NCBI GenBank assembly: GCA_900545725.1
Contig: URAI01000065.1
Coordinates: forward strand, 1 to 13,797
DNA from: an uncultured Eubacterium sp.
GTDB lineage: Bacteria; Bacillota; Clostridia; Lachnospirales; Lachnospiraceae
Direction: 5' to 3'
DNA: 13,797 bases
This document shows, one piece after another, positions 1 through 6,752 of the stretch. A program made the translations under genes and the position numbers. The notes under the pieces are model-generated. The model was not told the DNA's origin and did no database searches. It saw nothing but the letters and a program-made list of their open reading frames with translations. Each line of letters begins with the position of its first letter. Position 1 is the stretch's first letter.

Positions 1-16
1 ACAAATCTCCGATTCC

Positions 17-61
17 GGCTACCTTAACCCACCGTCTAAAGCCAGTGGGATTGCGGTAGCC
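17..61. repeat. Nested hairpin resembling an IS200/IS605-type element end
   Basis: GGCTACC (17-23) pairs with GGTAGCC (55-61), and inside it CCCAC (28-32) pairs with GTGGG (45-49), giving a two-tier hairpin with a loop that reads CTTTAG on the minus strand. Short subterminal hairpins with such loops are typical of IS200/IS605 transposon ends, where the stop codon of tnpB can lie in the hairpin. Here the stop codon of the 70-codon minus-strand ORF lies in the loop. No tnpA or tnpB is visible, so this would be a remnant or an element end whose body lies left of the window. The family assignment is inference; the pairing is seen directly. Confidence 0.4.
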
Positions 62-248
62 CTATTTCAATGCACTTTTTATCTATCTCATAAATGCTTT
101 TGTCATCCTCTACCGATATATAATCATAATATTCTCCATATTGTATACTGCCACTTTCATATATCACGTCATTCTTCAATCTGCATTCTTCGTTATATTC
201 TGATTTTCCGGTAACCATGCTAATGTTTTTATTCTTTTCATACATCAT
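36..248 (-). CDS. Small hypothetical protein, possibly truncated by a mobile-element end
   Basis: A 70-residue ORF of no family I recognise. It is acidic and tyrosine-rich, with no signal peptide or membrane segment. It starts with two consecutive ATG codons at 243-248, preceded by a good ribosome binding site (AGGGGA on the minus strand, 6-7 bases upstream), so translation is plausible. Its last eight residues, GLPQSHWL, and its stop codon are encoded by the hairpin at 17-61. The natural C-terminus may therefore have been replaced by repeat sequence, and the gene could be a 5' fragment of something longer. It is divergent from the gene at 555. I infer no function. Confidence 0.45.
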   Translation of the reverse strand: MMYEKNKNISMVTGKSEYNEECRLKNDVIYESGSIQYGEYYDYISVEDDKSIYEIDKKCIEIGLPQSHWL

Positions 249-334
249 TATTCCCCTATATTATACTATTTCATTTTTTATTAACACCTTTTTCGATTTT
301 CATTTATGAAACTAATATTTTATGTTGTGATATT

Positions 335-363
335 TTTACATTTTCAGGCATATATATTATATG
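335..363 (+). promoter_or_regulatory. Possible promoter ahead of the hairpin block
   Basis: TTTACA (335-340) could serve as -35 and TATATG (358-363) as a poor -10, with a 17-base spacer inside a very AT-rich stretch. Transcription would start near 370, so the whole hairpin block at 373-540 would be a 5' leader of the gene at 555. In such AT-rich DNA chance matches are common. The rest of 249-334 shows nothing I can name. Confidence 0.25.
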
Positions 364-372
364 TCAGAATTA

Positions 373-540
373 TAGTGTGAAAAATCACACGGATGTGCTG
401 ATTTTGTCACACGGCTATTTGTGCCGCAGGCGCCACAAATCAGCCCTTGTCGCAGAGCCAAATCTGACATTTGGCTCGCGATTCCGCAGGAATTATATAT
501 TGCCTGCAGAACGAGGATTAGTGTGAAAAATTTTGCAGGA
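373..540 (+). other. GC-rich five-hairpin block: structured leader, ncRNA or dispersed repeat
   Basis: Five inverted repeats occur in succession. GTGTGA/TCACAC is at 375-390. GGCT-ATTTGTG (413-423) pairs with CACAAAT-c-AGCC (434-445). A 12-bp stem with one bulge joins 451-463 to 469-480. ATTCC/GGAAT is at 481-493. CCTGCA (503-508) pairs with TGCAGG (534-539). By hand count, 391-490 is 56% GC while 241-340 is 20%. The 13-mer TAGTGTGAAAAAT occurs at 373-385 and again at 519-531, bracketing the block. The last stem ends four bases before the GGAG ribosome binding site (544-547) of the gene at 555. I do not recognise a named riboswitch. It may be a regulatory leader, an independent small RNA, or a dispersed repetitive element of Lachnospiraceae genomes; the compositional jump favours the last. 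Confidence 0.55.
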
Positions 541-554
541 AATGGAGATAAATA

Positions 555-1256
555 ATGGATAAAAAAACGCCTATAACATTTTTTGACATATTAACAGTAA
601 ACCAGTCTATTCAGATGTTAAAGGCTCTCATTCCGTTTCTGGACTTTGATTTGCAAAAAAATCTTGCAATAATAATCAGAATTAATGAATTATTACAAAC
701 TATTGATTTTTACAAAAGCACAAAGAATTTTTGTCAAATCCGAAGCTGCATAAAAAGTCCAATCCTCACACCTTTTAGTTCTCTTGATAATATTCTATGC
801 AATGATGAAATTATTAACACTATAATTCCATATTGTCCGGATGAATACATTTCTCTTCTTAAAAATTATAAGCAGTTTTCCAAAATGTCAGATATTATGA
901 ATATTTTCAGTAAGATGGATAGCAGCTCTGATACCATGAATCCTTCCGCTCCTTTTTCTGATATTGACAATATATCTGATATAATTAAAGTCTTAGGCAG
1001 TTCGATAACCCCTGATATGCTTAACAATATAAATAATGTGCTATCTCAGATGAATGTTCAAAAAGATGTTCAAAAAGATGTTCACAGCAGCAACGATGAT
1101 AATAATTCACAAAACAATACTAATATGCCGCCGGTTACAGACACTCCTGTTTCATCATATTTAAAAAATATGATGTCACCAAAACAGCAGGAAATATATA
1201 ATGATTTTCTTAACAGACTCGATGAAATTGACTTTAATAATACAAATAATGAATAA
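555..1256 (+). CDS. Hypothetical protein with conserved-looking helical N-terminus and disordered C-terminal tail
   Basis: A 233-residue protein whose family I cannot name. Residues from about 15 to 60 look like amphipathic helices (MLKALIPFLDFDLQKNLAI). The middle carries short hydrophobic and acidic segments. Residues about 165-200 are low-complexity and rich in Asn, Ser and Asp, including a duplicated VQKD from tandem 12-bp DNA units at 1054-1077. A short helical stretch (MMSPKQQEIYNDFLNRL) closes the protein. There is no signal peptide, membrane span or catalytic motif. The ATG has GGAG 7 bases upstream (544-547). The next gene begins 53 bases downstream and shares the use of PKxQQ-type helices near the C-terminus, so the two may work together. 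The product is probably cytoplasmic; the role is unknown. Confidence 0.75.
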   Translation: MDKKTPITFFDILTVNQSIQMLKALIPFLDFDLQKNLAIIIRINELLQTIDFYKSTKNFCQIRSCIKSPILTPFSSLDNILCNDEIINTIIPYCPDEYISLLKNYKQFSKMSDIMNIFSKMDSSSDTMNPSAPFSDIDNISDIIKVLGSSITPDMLNNINNVLSQMNVQKDVQKDVHSSNDDNNSQNNTNMPPVTDTPVSSYLKNMMSPKQQEIYNDFLNRLDEIDFNNTNNE

Positions 1257-1309
1257 TCATAATATTTTGTTAATAAAATAGATAAAAACATGAAGGAATT
1301 AATAACCCT

Positions 1310-1546
1310 ATGTCCGAACTTGATTTTAGAAAGCAGCTTATAATTAATGAATTCAAAACAATGTCAACAGGTAAATCCTTTGATGAAATGCTCCCATTAA
1401 TACTTGCCATAAGCCAGAAAGCTAAACAGAATGGAATTGTCTTTACAAAAGAAGACTCTGCTCTTATTATCGAACAGATTAAAGATAATCTTACTCCGAA
1501 AGAACAGCAGCTTCTTCCACAGATAATGTCTTTACTGGGTAAATAG
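1310..1546 (+). CDS. Small hypothetical protein, likely co-transcribed with the upstream gene
   Basis: A 78-residue, probably all-helical soluble protein that I do not recognise. It reads as a compact fold: an N-terminal helix (RKQLIINEFKTM), a hydrophobic helix around residues 25-37 (FDEMLPLILAISQKAK), then two helices ending TPKEQQLLPQIMSLLGK. That last helix resembles the C-terminal segment of the preceding product. A GAAGGA ribosome binding site lies at 1292-1297, 12 bases before the ATG, which is rather long spacing. There is no terminator-like structure between the two genes, so a two-gene unit is the simplest reading. Confidence 0.7.
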   Translation: MSELDFRKQLIINEFKTMSTGKSFDEMLPLILAISQKAKQNGIVFTKEDSALIIEQIKDNLTPKEQQLLPQIMSLLGK

Positions 1547-1569
1547 ATATCAGCTGACTAACACAAAAA

Positions 1570-1675
1570 GCAGAAAATATGCATTATCCTACAAAAACTC
1601 TATATATGTGTCCATCTTTTACATATTCTTATGACACATAATAAATAAAATTTTTAAATAATACATATTTTCTGC
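1570..1675. repeat. Nested inverted repeats between convergent genes
   Basis: GCAGAAAATATG (1570-1581) is the exact inverse of CATATTTTCTGC (1664-1675). Within it TATGTGTC (1605-1612) is the inverse of GACACATA (1633-1640). The stretch lies between the stop of the small gene (1546) and the stop of the convergent EF-G-like gene (1734). It may help end transcription from both sides, but neither arm is followed by a clean T-run, so it is not a textbook intrinsic terminator. The arms could also be the ends of a small non-autonomous element. Confidence 0.45.
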
Positions 1676-1733
1676 CTATCAGTTAAACACGCTTAATTAT
1701 TATAGATTTCTTAAATCATTTGATAAAATAATC

Positions 1734-3800
1734 TTAGCCCTTATATGCCTCTTCTAATCTCTTTACAACATCATCAGGTGCCTTACCATACCTTGAAAAC
1801 TCATATTCAATTCTTCCGCTGCCACCGCTTATTGAACGTAATCTTGCAAGGTATCCGTCAAGCAGCTCCATTGGAATATCTGCCTGTATATATGAATCCC
1901 CATCATCCTGTGGAACCATGCCTATAACTCTTGCACGTCTGCTCTTTAAATCACTTATAACATCACCTGTATACTTAGACGGTACATATATCTTAACTGC
2001 TGCTATCGGCTCTAATATAATTGGTTCAGCCTTAAAATATGCCTCCTTAAATGCCATCATAGCCGCCATCTTAAATGCATTATCGCTTGAATCTACCGGA
2101 TGATATGAACCATCTGTAAGAACAGCCTTTACCCCTACTACAGGATATCCTGCCAGTAATCCACATCTTACACTTTCCTGTACTCCTTTTTCAACAGCCG
2201 AAAAATAATTCTTTGGAACAGCACCACCTACTATATTTTCCTCAAAAACATATGACTGTTCTCTATCCCCCGATGGACCAAATGTCATCACAACATCTCC
2301 AAACTGACCATGTCCGCCTGACTGCTTCTTATATCTGCCTCTTACAGTCACTTCTGAACATATAGTCTCTTTATATGCAATCTTTGGAGCTTCAAGATGT
2401 ATCTTTAGATTATATTTTTCCTTAAGCTTATCCTCAAATACTGATAACTGCTGTTCTCCAATACCTGCAATAAGGAGCTGTGAATTATCTTTATCATTAA
2501 TTGTCTTTAAGGTTACGTCTTCATCTATTAGTTTCATTACAGCCGGTGTAATCTTATCTTCATCAGCTTTGTTATCCGAAACTATTCTCTTATATGTATA
2601 AGGTGTCTCGTATTCCGTTGCAGTAAACTTAATCGGTACCTCTTTAGTTGACAGCGTATCATTAGTAAATATATTATTCAGCTTAGGCACAGCCCCTATG
2701 TCACCAGCTATTATCCTGTCTGTGCTTTCTGCCTCTGACCCACTTATATAATAGATTCGTCCTATTCTCTGCTCTATATCACATACCGCATTAAATATAT
2801 TCATATCCGGCTTTAATTCACCTGAATATACTTTAACAAGTGAATATCTTCCAATATAAGGGTCTGATATAGTCTTAAATACTCTGGCAACCAAGAATGA
2901 ATTCTTATTATAATAACAGTCAAATAAATCATTAGTCTTAACATTAATACCCGTCTTTATAACATATGGAGCCGGCATATATCTTGTTATACAATCCATC
3001 AGCATACATACTCCGTGTACATGAAGTCCTGAACCCATAGTAACAGGAACTATGCTTCCATCTACACAGTCAGTTCTAAGTCCGGCATCCATCTCTGTCT
3101 GTGTAAATTCTTCACCATTAAAAAACTTATTCATGCTGTCTTCATCGACAGAGGCAACAGCCTCATCAAGTATGTCTTTATATTTCCTAAGATAGTCCAT
3201 ACAGTAATCAGGTATATCTATATCCTCAAACTTACCTATACCATCAAACTTTCTGCCTTTCATTCTCGTTATATCTGCATATCCAATAAGTCTTTGTTCC
3301 TTTCTTATCGGCATATGGAATGGTGCAATTATATTGCCATAATTCTGTGTCAGATCTTCAACAATCTGTCTGTAACTTGCATTATCATCATCCATGGCTG
3401 TAACAAAAATAATTCTTGGAAGCTTATACTTATCACACAGCTTCCATGCCGTAAGTGTTCCATTATCAATGCCACGCTTACCATTAATAACAATAACTGC
3501 CGCATCTGCTGTCTCAGCTGCTGCTTCACGCTCTCCGGAAAAATCAATTCCACCCGGAGTATCAAGAAAATTAATCTTATAACCATTCCACATAACAGGA
3601 ACAACTGATAATCCTATTGAAAATCCCCTCTTCTTCTCCTGTTTGTCATAATCACTTATCGTATTACCATCAAGTACACTTCCAAGCCTGTTAATCTTTC
3701 CTGATGCAAAAGCAGCCGCCTCAGTTAAAGTTGTCTTGCCGCTTCCACTTCCACCTAAAATTACAACATTTCTGATATCTGTAGTATTCAATTCTTTCAT
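1734..3800 (-). CDS. EF-G-like translational GTPase (FusA2/Tet(M)-like superfamily) with degenerate G motifs
   Basis: A 688-residue relative of elongation factor G with the usual domain order: GTPase (about 1-270), OB-like domain II, domain III (IAGIGEQQLSV), ribosomal-S5-like domain IV (SGGHGQFGDV) and a C-terminal EF-G domain V. Canonical EF-G moves tRNAs and mRNA on the ribosome; this divergent branch usually accompanies a standard EF-G and its role is not settled. The P-loop GGSGSGKT (16-23) is intact. The G3 motif is DTPGG (80-84), with Gly where EF-G has the catalytic His, and the G4 motif reads TAMD (134-137) instead of NKMD. I chose the ATG at 3798-3800, which has GGAG five bases upstream and matches the family start (MK...TxDIRNV). 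An ATG at 3866 with AGGA four bases upstream would add 22 residues. It is a single gene, divergent from tyrA. Ribosome-protection function is not implied. Confidence 0.85.
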   Translation of the reverse strand: MKELNTTDIRNVVILGGSGSGKTTLTEAAAFASGKINRLGSVLDGNTISDYDKQEKKRGFSIGLSVVPVMWNGYKINFLDTPGGIDFSGEREAAAETADAAVIVINGKRGIDNGTLTAWKLCDKYKLPRIIFVTAMDDDNASYRQIVEDLTQNYGNIIAPFHMPIRKEQRLIGYADITRMKGRKFDGIGKFEDIDIPDYCMDYLRKYKDILDEAVASVDEDSMNKFFNGEEFTQTEMDAGLRTDCVDGSIVPVTMGSGLHVHGVCMLMDCITRYMPAPYVIKTGINVKTNDLFDCYYNKNSFLVARVFKTISDPYIGRYSLVKVYSGELKPDMNIFNAVCDIEQRIGRIYYISGSEAESTDRIIAGDIGAVPKLNNIFTNDTLSTKEVPIKFTATEYETPYTYKRIVSDNKADEDKITPAVMKLIDEDVTLKTINDKDNSQLLIAGIGEQQLSVFEDKLKEKYNLKIHLEAPKIAYKETICSEVTVRGRYKKQSGGHGQFGDVVMTFGPSGDREQSYVFEENIVGGAVPKNYFSAVEKGVQESVRCGLLAGYPVVGVKAVLTDGSYHPVDSSDNAFKMAAMMAFKEAYFKAEPIILEPIAAVKIYVPSKYTGDVISDLKSRRARVIGMVPQDDGDSYIQADIPMELLDGYLARLRSISGGSGRIEYEFSRYGKAPDDVVKRLEEAYKG

Positions 3801-4006
3801 ATGCACTCCGTTCCTGCCCACATATGTTATGCACGAAAATAATGTTTTGGTATTCTTATCCGCCATATATTCCTATACGAATATATACGTGCATCTTATG
3901 TCGCATAATTATTGTTGTTAATAATACCTTACACACTTACTTATTGAATATATTTTACATCCTTTAATGTATTTTTTCAAGTACAATTACATTTTTCATT
4001 TATTTT

Positions 4007-4037
4007 TTTACTTTAAAGTGTTAAAGTAATGTATAAA
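4007..4037 (+). promoter_or_regulatory. Putative tyrA promoter with palindromic operator
   Basis: TTACTTTAA (4008-4016) and TTAAAGTAA (4021-4029) form a perfect 9-bp inverted repeat with a four-base spacer. It is followed by TGTATAAAG, whose TATAAA (4032-4037) could be a -10 box. The matching -35 (TTTACT, 4007-4012, 19-base spacer) lies in the left half of the palindrome. A protein bound there would block RNA polymerase, so a repressor operator is the natural reading. I cannot name the regulator. Confidence 0.4.
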
Positions 4038-4106
4038 GCTCAACATAACAATAATAAATTGAGTATATTTATAAAAGCTTAACAGGAATGGAGAATAGAG
4101 ATTATT

Positions 4107-4949
4107 ATGAAAATAGGATTTGTTGGATTCGGATTAATTGGCGGTTCTATTGCTAAAGCAATTAAATCTGCACACCCTGACTGCTATATAATTGTCACAA
4201 GCCGCACATTAAGTTCAATAGAACCTGCAAGACAGGATGGAATTGCAGATGAAATCACTTCTTCTGCAGATTCACATTTTAAAGATTGTGACTACATATT
4301 CTTATGTACACCGGTAATTACCATTTCACAATATCTAATGCAGTTACAACCCATTATTAAATCAACATGTATAATTACAGATGTTGGAAGTGTTAAAGGA
4401 TCTATTCATCAGACTGTTACAAAACTGGGCATGGAAGATAATTTCATCGGTGGTCATCCTATGGCAGGCTCAGAACTTACGGGCTATGCCAACTCTTCCG
4501 CTTCATTAATGACCAATGCCAAATATGTTATTACACCTACCAAAAAAACTACAAAAGAGCAGCTTGATGCATATATAAGCCTGGTAAATGACATGAACGC
4601 AGTTCCTGTGGTTATGGATTATAATCTTCACGACTATACCGTTGCCGGAATAAGTCATGTTCCACATATTATATCTGCTTCTCTTGCAAGACTTGTTATG
4701 GATAATGATGATAACAGCCACTACATGCATCTTCTTGCTGCAGGCGGCTTTAAAGACACTACACGTATTGCAGCATCTTCACCTGAGATGTGGGATCAGA
4801 TTTGTGCTGCTAATTCTGATTATATATGCGAACTTCTTTCAAAATATATCGCCCTGCTGACAGATGTACGCAATAATATCAGTAACAAAACAGATGGATA
4901 TGTATCTGATTTATTTGATACATCAAGAAATTACCGCAATACATTCTAA
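4107..4949 (+). CDS. tyrA: Prephenate dehydrogenase (tyrosine biosynthesis)
   Basis: A 280-residue cytoplasmic enzyme that oxidatively decarboxylates prephenate to 4-hydroxyphenylpyruvate with NAD(P)+, the committed step to tyrosine. The N-terminus is a Rossmann fold with GFGLIGGS at residues 7-14 and FLCTP at the end of a later strand. The substrate-site signature GGHPMAGSE follows near residue 116, and SHVPHIISASLA, carrying a family-conserved His, lies further on in the helical dimerisation domain, ahead of AAGGFKDTTRIA. It is a monofunctional short form: no chorismate mutase at the N-terminus and no ACT domain at the C-terminus, so feedback control by tyrosine through ACT is not expected. 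The start has a weak AGAG six bases upstream (4097-4100). No other aromatic pathway gene is adjacent; the gene stands alone between a dyad-bearing promoter and a strong terminator. Confidence 0.93.
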   Translation: MKIGFVGFGLIGGSIAKAIKSAHPDCYIIVTSRTLSSIEPARQDGIADEITSSADSHFKDCDYIFLCTPVITISQYLMQLQPIIKSTCIITDVGSVKGSIHQTVTKLGMEDNFIGGHPMAGSELTGYANSSASLMTNAKYVITPTKKTTKEQLDAYISLVNDMNAVPVVMDYNLHDYTVAGISHVPHIISASLARLVMDNDDNSHYMHLLAAGGFKDTTRIAASSPEMWDQICAANSDYICELLSKYIALLTDVRNNISNKTDGYVSDLFDTSRNYRNTF

Positions 4950-5022
4950 GTTTTAAAGCTTAGAATATTGCATCTTTTATAAACTTTAACTCATTATAAA
5001 CTTTATATTAATATAACATAAT

Positions 5023-5071
5023 AAAAAATGCCGTATATAGATATCGTGTTAATCTATATACGGTATTTTTT
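5023..5071. terminator. Bidirectional intrinsic terminator
   Basis: CCGTATATAGAT (5031-5042) and ATCTATATACGG (5052-5063) form a perfect 12-bp stem with a nine-base loop. The stem is preceded by an A-run (5023-5028) and followed by TATTTTTT (5064-5071), so it works in both directions. It serves tyrA on the plus strand and the nucleoside-kinase operon on the minus strand, whose genes converge here. Confidence 0.92.
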
Positions 5072-5093
5072 AATGTCATTCCTTGTATTGTAC

Positions 5094-6707
5094 TTAAATC
5101 TTAAAACAGCCTCCACCTATAAATTCTCTTAATACTGAATCAATAGGCACAAATTCTGCCCCACTTGCAAGGAAGTATTTTAAAAACTTGAGCAGTCTTT
5201 TTGCTTCATAATATTCAGGGTCATCTTCTGTAACTGAAAATAACAAGGGCTCAACATATGGCTTTAATACTGATAATTCGTATGCCATTGCTGAATTGAC
5301 AACCACGTCTGCACATTCCTGATAAGGAAAGATATTCTTCTCCTCTCCTTTTCTTACAGAATCCCACATATCCAGTGTTCTTGTCGGTGAGGCACCTCTT
5401 GTTCTTGAATCTCTTACCATTCTTCTTATAAGCCTGACATCTGTTGAAGTAACTCTGTTATGCTCATCAATATTAAGCTGTGTAAGTGCACTTATATATA
5501 TTTTAAATTTACTTTCAACCGGAAGTGAATATGACAATTTATCATTAAGGCAATGTATACCCTCGATGACAAGAATATCATCAGGTCCCATCTTAATCTT
5601 GTTACCGAGATATTCCTTACAGCCCTTCTTAAAGTTGAAAGTAGGCATATCGACCTCTTCACCATTTAAAAGCGCTGTCATATGTCTGTTAAAAAGCTCT
5701 ATATCTATAGCTTCTATATCCTCAAAATTGTAATTGCCATTCTCATCCTTCGGAGTCTGTGTTCTTTCAACAAAATAGTCATCAACGCCTATCGTATGCG
5801 GCTTAAATCCGCTTGCTCTTAACTGTATTGATAACTTATGTGAAAATGTAGTCTTACCTGATGAAGACGGACCTGCAATCATAATAAACTTAACACCGTT
5901 ACGGCTCTTAATCTGATTAACTATATTAATTATATCCTGCTGCTTCTTAGCTTCAAGCACAAGCATCATGGAATTCATATCACCGTCAATTATGTGCTGG
6001 TTGATATCTCCTACTGTATGCATATCCATCATCTCTGCCCAGTGTGTAGAATTACTTAACACATCGCTCACTTTATTCTGCGGCACAAATTCCGGTACAT
6101 CATATGGTGCTTCCTTTACCGGAAGCTGTAATACAAAACCATCTTTATATCTGAACAGATCAAATATTCCAAGTTCACCTGTAGACGGCATCATATATCC
6201 ATAAAAATAATCATTATAACCATCCAGCTCATACATACTTATATATGAATCTGTTCTGTATTTAAAAAGCTTTGCTTTATCATCCATCCCATATTCTTCA
6301 AAAAGCCCCATAGCCTCACTTGTCTTTAAAGTTCTCTTATTGATAGGAAGATCTTTTTTAACATATTCCATCATCTTTTCTTTAAGATTTATAAGAAATT
6401 CATCCGTAACCTTAAAATCACTCTTTATGTCGCAAAAAAGACCCTTGCTTACAGAAAATTCAACTGATACTTTTATTTTTTTATCAGATGGAAACATATT
6501 ATGTACCGCACTAAGCATAAGCATTAATACACTTCTTCTATACGTTTCTATTCCTATCTTAGTATCCGTGGTAACCATTTCTATCTGTCCATTATCCGGT
6601 ATGCTGTCCGTCAATTCCTCAAGCTTACCATTAATCTTGGCAGCAGCAACTATTTTATTATTTCTTAAATGTTCTTCCTGTGCTAACTGTATCAATGTCT
6701 TAGTCAT
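5094..6707 (-). CDS. Uridine-kinase-like nucleoside kinase with ThrRS-like N-terminal domain
   Basis: A 537-residue protein. The C-terminal half is a P-loop kinase of the uridine kinase/phosphoribulokinase class: Walker A GPSSSGKTTF near residues 277-286, then GVDDYF, the substrate-binding stretch MPTFNFKKG, ILVIEGIHCLN as Walker B region, and a lid with RLIRRMVRDSRTRG. It probably phosphorylates a nucleoside such as uridine or cytidine using ATP or GTP, in the cytoplasm. The N-terminal half resembles the TGS/editing-like region of threonyl-tRNA synthetase found in this fused kinase group; its role is unknown. Length is usual for the group. AAAGG nine bases before the ATG supports the start. 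It is the last gene of the minus-strand cluster, 45 bases after trmK, ending at a strong terminator. The exact nucleoside is not determined by sequence. Confidence 0.85.
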   Translation of the reverse strand: MTKTLIQLAQEEHLRNNKIVAAAKINGKLEELTDSIPDNGQIEMVTTDTKIGIETYRRSVLMLMLSAVHNMFPSDKKIKVSVEFSVSKGLFCDIKSDFKVTDEFLINLKEKMMEYVKKDLPINKRTLKTSEAMGLFEEYGMDDKAKLFKYRTDSYISMYELDGYNDYFYGYMMPSTGELGIFDLFRYKDGFVLQLPVKEAPYDVPEFVPQNKVSDVLSNSTHWAEMMDMHTVGDINQHIIDGDMNSMMLVLEAKKQQDIINIVNQIKSRNGVKFIMIAGPSSSGKTTFSHKLSIQLRASGFKPHTIGVDDYFVERTQTPKDENGNYNFEDIEAIDIELFNRHMTALLNGEEVDMPTFNFKKGCKEYLGNKIKMGPDDILVIEGIHCLNDKLSYSLPVESKFKIYISALTQLNIDEHNRVTSTDVRLIRRMVRDSRTRGASPTRTLDMWDSVRKGEEKNIFPYQECADVVVNSAMAYELSVLKPYVEPLLFSVTEDDPEYYEAKRLLKFLKYFLASGAEFVPIDSVLREFIGGGCFKI

Positions 6708-6752
6708 ATAATCACGCCTTTCTTACCCGCTCTATTCTATACGGAACCAAAC

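Noticed and set aside
17..61. Riboswitch or tRNA-like structure at the left edge
   Set aside because: It has only two short nested stems and no conserved riboswitch core or cloverleaf. An element-end hairpin explains it better.
1054..1084. CRISPR-like repeat
   Set aside because: The units are contiguous 12-mers without spacers and lie in frame within a gene.
1082..1291. 69-codon minus-strand ORF with hydrophobic stretches over the end of the first hypothetical gene
   Set aside because: It is antisense to Asn/Ser/Asp-rich codons, which produce apparent Leu/Ile/Val-rich protein on the other strand.
3294..3608. 104-codon plus-strand ORF antisense to the EF-G-like gene
   Set aside because: It is a shadow of the GTPase domain codons, with no ribosome binding site or recognisable protein features.
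1734..3800. Tetracycline ribosomal protection protein
   Set aside because: The overall fold is shared, but the altered G3 and G4 motifs and the start MKELNTTDIRNV fit the EF-G-like FusA2 branch. Nothing supports resistance.
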